From CAWFQB01 sp965277875 (GTDB lineage Bacteria; Armatimonadota; Chthonomonadetes; Chthonomonadales; Chthonomonadaceae), in NCBI GenBank assembly GCA_965277875.1, contig CBDIDV010000003.1, forward strand, positions 1 to 64,000: 64,000 nt of DNA, in the 5' to 3' direction. Positions 49,628-57,600 of the stretch are shown here, one piece after another (the first letter of the stretch is position 1; each line of letters starts with the position of its first letter). Under the pieces are notes generated by a model. That model did no database searches and was not told the DNA's origin. It saw nothing but the letters and a program-made list of their open reading frames with translations. The position numbers were made by a program, and so were the translations under genes.

Positions 49628-50518
49628 TTATTTTCCCGGCGCTGCGGGCCGGTACGTTTTGCGGACGACATCTTCCGTGCCGATGCCGTTGTTGACAATT
49701 GGTTTGGCTTCCGCGTTGTCCTCATACGTGCGCGTCACGCGTATTCTGCCGGTCGGGTTGGCAATGCCGTCCCTGCCGTAGCGGAAGGTTCGCAGTTCGT
49801 CGCCCGCTTTGAGACCGTCGCGGCTGCCCCGATTTAGAGTAACCACGCCCTGCCGCACGTTGAGTATCGTGCCGACGACGACCGGGCGCAGCAGCATCTG
49901 GCGCACCGCGCCCAGGGCCGCGTCCGACACGCTGCGCTGCTGCGCTTCCTCGTCCATTTCGCCTTCGCGGGGCGCGCTTGCCTGCCGGCCCTGCCCGCCG
50001 TTGAGCGGCTCGCCTTCCACACTGTCGCGCACCAGAACCGTGATCTGTACGCCCGACTCCTTGCGCCGATCCGCCTGCCCTGCGACCTCGCCCGTCACCA
50101 GCGCGTCCGCTTTGAGCGCGCGGGCCAGCCGGAACCAGTCGTCCGTCGTAAGTTCGGCGGGCTTGAGCGTCTCTTTCGGCAGGCGCATTCCCAGCGTTTT
50201 GGCCGTCGCCAGAATGTCGGCGCGGGGAACCAGCCGGAACTGCGCCTGCCCGCTGTTCGCCATCTCGCCAGCCACGGCATCCCGCGCCAGCAGGGAGAGT
50301 TTATCCGCTTCATGAACGCGGCTGTCCGTAAAGTCCGCCACAAGCACGGTTAGCGCGGTTTGACCCGCTCCGCCCTGCGCCCTGCCGCGCATAGCCGAAC
50401 CAGACACCAATCCGCACAGGCACAGCAGCGTAAGACAGCGAGTGGTTCCCCTGCGACTCCGGACCGAGCGCAGTCCAATACAGGCAAGACCGGAACGCAA
50501 ACGGGAAACTGTTGTCAT
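49628..50518 (-). CDS. Secreted CsgG/FlgT-like protein
   Basis: 296 residues from the ATG at 50518 (AAGGAA upstream). Signal segment (TLLCLCGLVSGSAMRGRAQ). The middle domain, LTVLVADFTDSRVHEADKLS, FRLVPRADILATAKTLG and LARALKADALVTGEVAG, has the outline of CsgG/LpoB/TolB-N-type domains that sense or assemble at the envelope. The C-terminal part, GTILNVRQGVVTLNRGSRDG followed by LKAGDELRTFR, resembles the FlgT C-terminal beta-barrel. Suggested role: envelope-associated assembly or regulatory protein. Confidence in the family is moderate. Confidence 0.6.
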   Translation of the reverse strand: MTTVSRLRSGLACIGLRSVRSRRGTTRCLTLLCLCGLVSGSAMRGRAQGGAGQTALTVLVADFTDSRVHEADKLSLLARDAVAGEMANSGQAQFRLVPRADILATAKTLGMRLPKETLKPAELTTDDWFRLARALKADALVTGEVAGQADRRKESGVQITVLVRDSVEGEPLNGGQGRQASAPREGEMDEEAQQRSVSDAALGAVRQMLLRPVVVGTILNVRQGVVTLNRGSRDGLKAGDELRTFRYGRDGIANPTGRIRVTRTYEDNAEAKPIVNNGIGTEDVVRKTYRPAAPGK

Positions 50519-50660
50519 GACGTTGATTTCCTTCACGACCAGAGGCTAAAATGATGGTACGGCTACTTTCATAATAGCATATTTGGCATTGAGGCAGGAG
50601 TCGGGCAAACAATGGCGAATGTGCAGACAGCATACTCCGGCATGTTACTCTATACGGTTC

Positions 50661-50714
50661 GTTGTAAACAATTGTAGACAACGTGAAAACAAGATGAAAA
50701 CAAGGTAAAAACAA
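50661..50714 (+). repeat. Degenerate 11-bp tandem array before a lipoprotein gene
   Basis: Five units of the form GNTGAAAACAA (50661-50671, a ten-base unit 50672-50681, then 50682-50692, 50693-50703, 50704-50714). The last unit is followed at once by CAGGAG, the ribosome site of the lipoprotein gene. Confidence 0.85.
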
Positions 50715-50726
50715 CAGGAGATGCCC

Positions 50727-51095
50727 ATGTTCGACCGCAAGCGCGCTGCGATAATTTGTTTGTTGCTGCTGCTTGGTGGCTGCAGCCACTCCCCAGGTGA
50801 CTTTGCGACACTGCCGAAGAATACGGTTGTAGGCTACCAGATGGAAGACTTCAACGATTACGTTAATGACGTTAATCGCAATACGCGCGCTCCAAGATGG
50901 GCCGGAGAACAGCAGGCAGATGCTGAGATTGTCGTTCTAAAGAAGACCAACAAGATTATTACCCTGTCATCAGATACGAAAGTCGAGCGGCTGGGTACGG
51001 ATGATTCATTTACCTATGTACGCATTTTAGAGGGAGCGCACCGAAACCAAGAGGTCTGGACAGGCGCGCAAATAGACTTCAAACCACAGCATTAA
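50727..51095 (+). CDS. Small lipoprotein
   Basis: 122 residues from the second ATG (50727), six bases after AGGAG; the first ATG (50721) overlaps the ribosome site. Type II signal with lipobox: RKRAAIICLLLLLGGC, acylated Cys about residue 19. The mature part contains a compact beta-rich segment (IITLSSDTKVERLGTDDSFT, YVRILEGAHRNQEVWTG) that looks SH3-like. Function unknown; it precedes the S9 peptidase gene by 90 bases on the same strand. Confidence 0.8.
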   Translation: MFDRKRAAIICLLLLLGGCSHSPGDFATLPKNTVVGYQMEDFNDYVNDVNRNTRAPRWAGEQQADAEIVVLKKTNKIITLSSDTKVERLGTDDSFTYVRILEGAHRNQEVWTGAQIDFKPQH

Positions 51096-51185
51096 CTTAT
51101 GTGGACACCATTGCAAAATCCAACCAACGCGCAAAGAGGAACTGCCGCCCGGTTTGGGGCGCGGACAGTTCAAGAAAGGCAGATT

Positions 51186-53891
51186 ATGGCCTTATTCACA
51201 GGCAGAAACAAGATCGCAAAATGGATACGCAGCGGCGTTCTTGCCGGCATGTTGGCGGGCGCGGCCCTGCCCGTTTTCGCGCAGGGGACAAAGGCGGACT
51301 ATGAGCGCGCGGCCACGCTGGGCCAGCGCGTGATGGGCAAATTCACATCGGGCGCGATCCGGCCCCACTGGATAACTGGCAGCGGCAATGCGGAAAGCGC
51401 GGACAGTGCAAACGCGTCGGGCGCAGGCATAAACGGCGCAGACCCTGGCGCAAACGCCGGAAACCGCTTCTGGTATCGCCGCGATCTGCCCGATGGCAAG
51501 CGGGCATTTATTCTCGTTGATCCGACAAAAGCTTCCAAACAACCTGCATTCGATGCTGTCCGCATGGCCGCCGGGCTGTCGAAAGTCCTGGGCAGGAACA
51601 TGGACGCGGAACGCCTGCCGATTGATGACCTTGTGTTCGATGCCGCCCGCCCCGCTGTTCGCGTGCAGGTGAGTGGACGAACCTTCGACTGCGACCTGAC
51701 CACGTATACACTGCGCCCCTCCCCGGCCCCGCCCGTCACGTCCGGCCTGTCCCTGACAAACGCGCCCCGTGCCTCCCGTGCCGGCGGCGAGGAGACCGTC
51801 CTCACCTTCCAGAACCGCACACCCGGCGACGTAACGCTCTATTGGCTGAACACGGAAGGGCAACGCGTCGCGTATGGCGGCGTCCGGGCGGGCGCGTCAC
51901 GGGAAATGCACACGTTTGCGGGCCATGTATGGATCGCGCAAAACGCCGCCGGTCAGCCGCTCGGCGCGTGGGTCGCCCAGGCCACGCCCGAAACCGCCGG
52001 GATTGACGGCAGCGACTTTGCCCGCCCGCAGACACAAATGCGCCCGCGACGCCGCGCGTCCTCTGCCGCCGACATGTCGCCCGATGGCAGATGGCGCGTG
52101 TTTGTTCGCGACAACAACGTCGTGCTGCAAGACGCGCAAAGCAAATCCGAAACGCCCGTCACTAAGGACGGCACACCCGGCGATGTCTACGAGGGCCAGC
52201 CGACCTGGTCGCCCGACAGCGCGCATTTTGTCCTGCTGCGCGCGGTTCCCGCGCAGGAACACAAGGTCTATCTGGTCGAGTCGTCCCCGAAAAATCAGGA
52301 ACAGCCTAAAATACACATCAACGCTTATCTGAAACCGGGCGACCGTATCGCGCACCCGCGCCCGCATCTATTTACCCTCGCCGCGCCGCTTACAACACAA
52401 AATGCAGCGCAAAGCGGTGCGCGAACCATAGCGCAAAACAATGCCGTCATTCCTGCTGCGCCGACTGTGACCGACGTTCCCATCAAGGACGACCTGTTCC
52501 CCACGCCGTGGGCGCTTGAAGACATCCATTGGGAGCCGGACAGCCGCCGCTTCACCTTCCTGTACAATCAGCGCGGCCACCAGACCATGCGCCTGATCGC
52601 CATAGACGCGCGTTCCGGCTTGGCGCAGCCCGTGATTGACGAGCAGGCGAAAACGTTCATAGACTATACCAACAAAGTATTCCTGCACCGATTGGACAAT
52701 ACCCATGAGGCCGTATGGATGTCGGAGCGCGACGGCTGGAACCATCTGTACTTATACGATACTGTTACGGGACAGGTGAAAAATCAGATTACCAAAGGAA
52801 ACTGGGTCGTGCGCGGCGTGGATCGCGTGGACGACGCGAAGCGGCAGATATGGTTTCACGCGGGCGGCATCTATCCCGCACAAGACCCCTACTACATCCA
52901 GTATGCCCGCGTCAATTTCGACGGGAGCGGCCTGACCTTGCTCACGGCCGGCGACGGCACGCATACCCTCGCCTACTCGCCCGACGGCGCGTATTATGTG
53001 GACACCTACTCCCGCGTAGATCTGCCGCCCGTGTCCGAACTGCGCCGCGCCGATACCGGAGCCAAAGTCCTCGATCTCGAAAAAGGGGATGCGTCCGCCC
53101 TGCTCGCCACAGGCTGGACGTACCCGCAGCGATTTACGGCCAAAGGCCGCGACAACGCGACCGACATTTACGGCGTGATCGTCCGGCCTGCCAATTTTGA
53201 TCCGGCGCGTAAATATCCCGTCTTGGAAAACATCTACGCGGGGCCGCAGGGCGCGTTTGTTCCCAAAGCGTTTTCACCCGCGAACGGGATGCAGGCGATG
53301 GCCGACCTGGGATTCGTCGTGGTACAGATGGACGGCATGGGGACAAACTGGCGCAGCAAGGCGTTCCACGATGTGTGCTGGCACAATCTGGGCGATGCAG
53401 GCTTTCCCGACCGCATCGCCTGGATAAAGACCGCCGCAAGTACGCGCCCGTATATGGATTTGACCAGGGTAGGCATCTACGGCACCTCGGCGGGCGGGCA
53501 GAACGCGCTCGGCGGCTTACTATTGCACGGCGATTTCTACAAGGCCGGCGTGGCCGACTGCGGCTGCCACGACAACCGCATGGACAAAATCTGGTGGAAC
53601 GAACAGTGGATGGGATGGCCCATCGGCCCCTGGTATGCGGACAGCAGCAACGTCACGCTCGCCCCGCGCCTGACCGGCAAACTTCTCCTGATGGTCGGCG
53701 AGATGGACACGAACGTAGACCCGGCCAGTACGATGCAGGTCGTGGACGCGCTCATCAAGGCGGACAAAGACTTTGAACTGCTCGTGATGCCGGGGCAGGG
53801 GCATGGCGTCGTCGGCTCGCCCTACGGCAAACGCCGGCTGGAAGATTTCTTCGTCCGCACTCTGCTCGGCGTCACGCCCCGCGCTCAGTAG
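51186..53891 (+). CDS. S9-family prolyl oligopeptidase / dipeptidyl peptidase IV-like
   Basis: 901 residues from the ATG at 51186 (AAAGGC upstream). Signal peptide (IRSGVLAGMLAGAALPVFAQ). A beta-propeller of the DPPIV_N type covers roughly residues 240-640 (MSPDGRWRVFVRDNN, PTWSPDSAHFVLL, WEPDSRRFTFLYNQRG), followed by the alpha/beta-hydrolase domain. Catalytic triad: Ser768 in IYGTSAGGQNAL, Asp841 in GEMDTNVDPAS and His873 in MPGQGHGVVG. It removes dipeptides, or cleaves after proline, from peptides in the periplasm or outside. Probably co-transcribed with the upstream lipoprotein gene. Confidence 0.92.
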   Translation: MALFTGRNKIAKWIRSGVLAGMLAGAALPVFAQGTKADYERAATLGQRVMGKFTSGAIRPHWITGSGNAESADSANASGAGINGADPGANAGNRFWYRRDLPDGKRAFILVDPTKASKQPAFDAVRMAAGLSKVLGRNMDAERLPIDDLVFDAARPAVRVQVSGRTFDCDLTTYTLRPSPAPPVTSGLSLTNAPRASRAGGEETVLTFQNRTPGDVTLYWLNTEGQRVAYGGVRAGASREMHTFAGHVWIAQNAAGQPLGAWVAQATPETAGIDGSDFARPQTQMRPRRRASSAADMSPDGRWRVFVRDNNVVLQDAQSKSETPVTKDGTPGDVYEGQPTWSPDSAHFVLLRAVPAQEHKVYLVESSPKNQEQPKIHINAYLKPGDRIAHPRPHLFTLAAPLTTQNAAQSGARTIAQNNAVIPAAPTVTDVPIKDDLFPTPWALEDIHWEPDSRRFTFLYNQRGHQTMRLIAIDARSGLAQPVIDEQAKTFIDYTNKVFLHRLDNTHEAVWMSERDGWNHLYLYDTVTGQVKNQITKGNWVVRGVDRVDDAKRQIWFHAGGIYPAQDPYYIQYARVNFDGSGLTLLTAGDGTHTLAYSPDGAYYVDTYSRVDLPPVSELRRADTGAKVLDLEKGDASALLATGWTYPQRFTAKGRDNATDIYGVIVRPANFDPARKYPVLENIYAGPQGAFVPKAFSPANGMQAMADLGFVVVQMDGMGTNWRSKAFHDVCWHNLGDAGFPDRIAWIKTAASTRPYMDLTRVGIYGTSAGGQNALGGLLLHGDFYKAGVADCGCHDNRMDKIWWNEQWMGWPIGPWYADSSNVTLAPRLTGKLLLMVGEMDTNVDPASTMQVVDALIKADKDFELLVMPGQGHGVVGSPYGKRRLEDFFVRTLLGVTPRAQ

Positions 53892-54013
53892 CCGCGCGTC
53901 CGGCCAAAGAACAAAGAGGCGTCATTATCGCCGCGTTTCACGCGCAAAGACGCTCTGAATCGGAGTGAAGCGTTCGCGAAACGACGGTTTCTGATGCCGC
54001 CATCATCTACGAT

Positions 54014-55222
54014 TCAGGCCCGAAACGCCGGATAAACGGGGAGCGGGATTGTTTCGGGCCATAGCCTCTGAAGTCGGTTCAGAAGCGTTTCATACACCTC
54101 GCAAAGCGCCGGCATCTGAGCGGCGCTTCCTGCGGTGTCGAGGAACATGAGGATACGCGACAGGATGCGGTCTCTCGTTCCCGCGATCCCCCACGGCTCC
54201 TCCTGTTTCAGCGCCCCTTCCAGATCCCAGCGCAAAATACTGAACGCCGAGTGGGAGGCAACAACGGCTGCCTCCTCCCCAAAGCGCGTCTCGTCCAATA
54301 TCTCCGGGCAGGCAGCGGCAAGTTCCAAGCGATAGACTGCCTCCATCTGGTGGAGAACTTCGGCAGGAAGCGCGCCGGCGCACCAGCAGGTCGGAAATGG
54401 CAGCCGGGCATACAGTCCATCCTTCAGAGCATGACCGAACCCGGAGAACTCGAAATCAATCAGGCGCAGGTCAGGAGCCTGGTAAAAGACATTGTCCGGG
54501 CAGGGGTCGCCATGAAGGAACGTTGTGAAAGAGCCAGGCTGCGCCAAATAGGTCAATGCCGCAGCGAATTCCTGTCTGGCGGTTTCCCCTGCCTCAACGT
54601 TCAGACGCGCGCAGACTTCAGCGAACTCGACAGCCTGTTTTTCCGTTTCTTCGGCCTGGCTATCCGCAGACCTCGCCTCGATTGCTGCCCAGGCGGGACT
54701 AATGTGACGCTGAATTTCTCGATAGCGTTCTTCCAATCCGAACGAGCCAGCGTGCATTTGTCCCAGACGGCTGGCGTAGGCCAACATGGCGCGGGTCGCA
54801 CCGGCGGCATCTCCCTTGAGGAGCGGCGCGACGAGACTGGTATGCTCGCCCATGTCTTCCAGGAGGATAAAGCCGCGTTCGACATCTCCACCATAAAACA
54901 TGGGGCCATGTCCTTGTGTTCGTGAATCATTGCTGAGGAATTGCGCGCCCGCCCAATCGTTGAAAAAGCGGTTCGTGTCCCAGGAACCAGGGGTGGAAGA
55001 GGAGTAACCGTCCGGTTTTACCTGCTTGACAACAAGCGTTGCAGGAACGTTTTCCTCTGAGGCATGAAGGTGGCAGCGCCAGATGCGGTTGCGACGCGCA
55101 GGGGAGGTCAGCAGAGTGGTCTTTTCCAGCGCGACAGCAGTCTGGTAGTGGTCGCTCAACAGGCATTCTGCGGCTTCCTGCAAAGGAGCGAAAGAAATCT
55201 CCGGCTGGTCGTCTGCTTCCAT
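54014..55222 (-). CDS. Aminoglycoside-phosphotransferase-like kinase
   Basis: 402 residues. APH/choline-kinase fold: LVVKQVKPDGYSSSTPGSW (ATP-binding Lys), FILLEDMGEHTSLVAPLLKG, the catalytic Brenner-type loop FTTFLHGDPCPDNVFY (Asp and Asn) and metal-binding LRLIDFEFSGFGHALKDG. Such kinases phosphorylate small molecules (antibiotics, sugars, choline, homoserine). It is the last gene of the run containing the DyP peroxidase, 154 bases downstream of that stop, with its own leader. Substrate unknown. Confidence 0.85.
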   Translation of the reverse strand: MEADDQPEISFAPLQEAAECLLSDHYQTAVALEKTTLLTSPARRNRIWRCHLHASEENVPATLVVKQVKPDGYSSSTPGSWDTNRFFNDWAGAQFLSNDSRTQGHGPMFYGGDVERGFILLEDMGEHTSLVAPLLKGDAAGATRAMLAYASRLGQMHAGSFGLEERYREIQRHISPAWAAIEARSADSQAEETEKQAVEFAEVCARLNVEAGETARQEFAAALTYLAQPGSFTTFLHGDPCPDNVFYQAPDLRLIDFEFSGFGHALKDGLYARLPFPTCWCAGALPAEVLHQMEAVYRLELAAACPEILDETRFGEEAAVVASHSAFSILRWDLEGALKQEEPWGIAGTRDRILSRILMFLDTAGSAAQMPALCEVYETLLNRLQRLWPETIPLPVYPAFRA

Positions 55223-55376
55223 GTACCTCTCCTTTTGCGTATCTATCGCAGTGGCGTCCGCTTTGAAGCTACATTGACCCTGCGCTACGAAAATCGGCTT
55301 GTGGTACGCTCTGCAAGGCTATCAAGTATACCGAAAGCCAAACTTCGTAGCTTCGGTGTCTCGAAAAACTACGAAC

Positions 55377-56828
55377 TTACTCCAATGACCTGCTTAGATA
55401 GCGTAAGGCGGTCAGGCTCGGAAGAAAGCCATAGGCCGCTCCCCGCGTCTCGATGAAACGCGAAAAGCCTTGCAGGTGGATGGGCTTCTGACCCTGCACG
55501 GGAATGTGGAACTGCCCCTCGCCGTCCCCGATGTTTCCCAAGAGCGGGTCTTTAGGCAGGGTCGCGCCCGCGAAGATTTCCCCGTTGATCCACTGCGTCA
55601 TCAGAAACTCGAACTGGTCGCGCAGGCTGACGCAGAGTACCAGCAGCAGCAATCCGCGCTCCCTACCGGCCTCCTCTGCGGCGTCTGGTTTCGCCGGATC
55701 ATAGGCCGGGCCATAGGGAATGCCCCGGCGGATGATGCGATGGGGATTCCCGCTGTCCGTCACCAGCGCCTTGCCGTTCACCACTTGGGTCGTATGAACG
55801 GTTCCTGCCACATCGTCGCTGCGCGGGTTCGCCCGACGGATGTGTGAGCCGAGCGGGCAGTGAAATCCCTGCCAGTCTTCGACCGCATCGGGAAACTGCA
55901 GGGTCGGGCGGTAGTCGAAAGCATTAAGTTGTTTGCGTGTCAGCGCGGGTTCCGGCTGGCTTGATTGCGGACTCAGCGCCAGCGGTACGCCGCTGCGCCA
56001 GCGTCCGCACATTTTCGCCGCCACAAGTTCTTTGTCCAGGTTTGCGGCGGCAGCGGCCTGCTCCAGATAGGTTTCAAAGCCCGCAGCGTCCTGGCGAAGA
56101 ATCCGATAAGCGCAAAATGTCCCGTTCAGGCCGAGCGCGTCGGGCTGCGGCAGGGGATAGGTGATGTAGGATCCCGCATAGCCGAGCAGGAAATCCCCGG
56201 CAGGCGAGGCGCCGTGCGGATTGGCGCTTTTAGGAGGTTGGGAACCCTCGATGTGGGGCTGCGAAAGGCCGTCAGTGTAACCGAAATGGACGCGGCCCGC
56301 CGGCAGCGTCTCGCCGTCCTGACAGGAGTATTCCGTGATTGCATCCTGCGAGGTAAACAGGTGTCGAAGCCGGGTGGAAAGATCTTCTAAAGTCAGCCTG
56401 TCAATGGCGTACAAAGACAGGAGGATGTGGATCTGCGGCGGGGCGTCCGCTCCGGTCCTCAGTCCGGGCAGCCAGTTTGGCGGGGCGCTGCGGCCCACAT
56501 CCCCCAGAGCGTCCGCGCTGTCCGCCGCGCCGCCGCGAAACTCCTCCGGGAACGATTGCAGCGTCGCGTTGGGCAGCCCAAGCGCCTGCAGCCCTGCAAA
56601 AGTGAACGCGATGTTGAGGCAGTAGCGAGGCTTCACGTCCCAGGAAGCCGCCGAGGTGATGCGAAGAGAGTCGGTGTCGCCCTCACCTGCCAGCGCGCCC
56701 AGAACCCGCCTGGCGGCGTCAGGCGTCCGAATGCCCAGCACGAAGTGGCGCACGTTCGGCAGACGATAGCCGCGCAGGATATTGCCTTGAATGTCCTCCA
56801 GAGGAAGCGAGTTCGGAAGCGAGTTCAT
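55377..56828 (-). CDS. Dye-decolorizing (DyP-type) heme peroxidase
   Basis: 483 residues. Starts LEDIQGNILRGYRLPNVRHF, typical of DyP peroxidases of the P/V type, and contains GRVHFGYTDGLSQPHIEG, the GxxDG motif with catalytic Asp186, and CPLGSHIRRANPR with the proximal heme ligand His329 and Arg residues; DQFEFLMTQWINGEIFAGA is also characteristic. Oxidises dyes, phenols or lignin-like compounds with peroxide. No signal peptide or encapsulin tag seen. The N-terminus is a duplicated NSLPNSLP from a 12-bp tandem repeat. Forms an operon with the 175-residue gene upstream (54-base gap). Confidence 0.92.
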   Translation of the reverse strand: MNSLPNSLPLEDIQGNILRGYRLPNVRHFVLGIRTPDAARRVLGALAGEGDTDSLRITSAASWDVKPRYCLNIAFTFAGLQALGLPNATLQSFPEEFRGGAADSADALGDVGRSAPPNWLPGLRTGADAPPQIHILLSLYAIDRLTLEDLSTRLRHLFTSQDAITEYSCQDGETLPAGRVHFGYTDGLSQPHIEGSQPPKSANPHGASPAGDFLLGYAGSYITYPLPQPDALGLNGTFCAYRILRQDAAGFETYLEQAAAAANLDKELVAAKMCGRWRSGVPLALSPQSSQPEPALTRKQLNAFDYRPTLQFPDAVEDWQGFHCPLGSHIRRANPRSDDVAGTVHTTQVVNGKALVTDSGNPHRIIRRGIPYGPAYDPAKPDAAEEAGRERGLLLLVLCVSLRDQFEFLMTQWINGEIFAGATLPKDPLLGNIGDGEGQFHIPVQGQKPIHLQGFSRFIETRGAAYGFLPSLTALRYLSRSLE

Positions 56829-56838
56829 AAGCGGGTTC
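56803..56838 (-). repeat. 12-bp tandem repeat straddling the DyP start codon
   Basis: GGAAGCGAGTTC twice (56803-56826), followed by a divergent third unit ATAAGCGGGTTC. The repeat encodes the first residues and overlaps the start region. Confidence 0.85.
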
Positions 56839-56882
56839 CTTACTCCGATAAGCGTAGTTATTTGATGAGCGTGTTTGGTCGC

Positions 56883-57410
56883 TTATGAGTCGTTATCGGC
56901 AAGCTGTTCCAGGTTGCGGATCGCCAGCACCGTGAGCGTAGGGTACGAGGCGATGAAGTTTCCGAAGACGGGAATGTTGTGGTCGCTGACCCACTGCACA
57001 AAGGCCGGCACGTTGCTTTCCACGGGAAGCGGCGGCGGATCGGCGGCATGTATGAGCAGGCCGTCGAAAAGCGTGCCCATTTGCTTGACAAAGGCCAGAA
57101 TATACGTCATAAAGTCGCCATCGTATTCCGTGGTGAGAATAGCGGTCATGCCGTCGTCCAGGAAAAACCAGTGGGCGAAATGGACGGTTCCGACGGCCAT
57201 CATTCCCGACTGCAAAAGGCCCATGCCACCCAGCAGCTGCGCCTGAAGCTGCTGGCTGTCCGCCTGAGATTTAAGCGGCACGACCAGATGAAGCGCGCTC
57301 TGCACCGGCACGGGTGTCGGCGCGATCTGCAGCGGGGGTGACGTGGGATTCGCGGCTATGGGCGCGGGTTGTGTCGCAGCAGGCGGCGCAGACACGGGGA
57401 CATCAGACAT
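56883..57410 (-). CDS. DyP-associated protein, unknown function
   Basis: 175 residues. After a disordered Pro/Ala-rich N-terminus of about 35 residues comes one compact domain: SALHLVVPLKSQADSQQLQ, AVGTVHFAHWFFLDDGMTAI, LTTEYDGDFMTYILAFVKQM, FDGLLIHAADPPPLPVE. The T-x-H-F-A...L-D...T-x-Y-D-G-D pattern occurs in small ferredoxin-like domains encoded near heme peroxidases. Its adjacency to the DyP gene suggests it delivers substrate or electrons, or regulates the enzyme (inference). It is first in the operon, divergent from the cyclase-STAND regulator 190 bases away. Confidence 0.65.
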   Translation of the reverse strand: MSDVPVSAPPAATQPAPIAANPTSPPLQIAPTPVPVQSALHLVVPLKSQADSQQLQAQLLGGMGLLQSGMMAVGTVHFAHWFFLDDGMTAILTTEYDGDFMTYILAFVKQMGTLFDGLLIHAADPPPLPVESNVPAFVQWVSDHNIPVFGNFIASYPTLTVLAIRNLEQLADNDS

Positions 57411-57600
57411 CAGTTCGCTCCTTTAAGCATCGGCAGTACAGGTGACTATAGCGCTTCGTTCGCGCAAAAGAGGTTTTTTGCGACGCAACGCCTAATTTAT
57501 CATTCGGCAGTTATTCAGACGGTAAGCAATCCCGAACAGACTGACAAAGGCGTCACACCGGCACAATACACAATCAATTATACCTGCATCTGAGGCGCTA

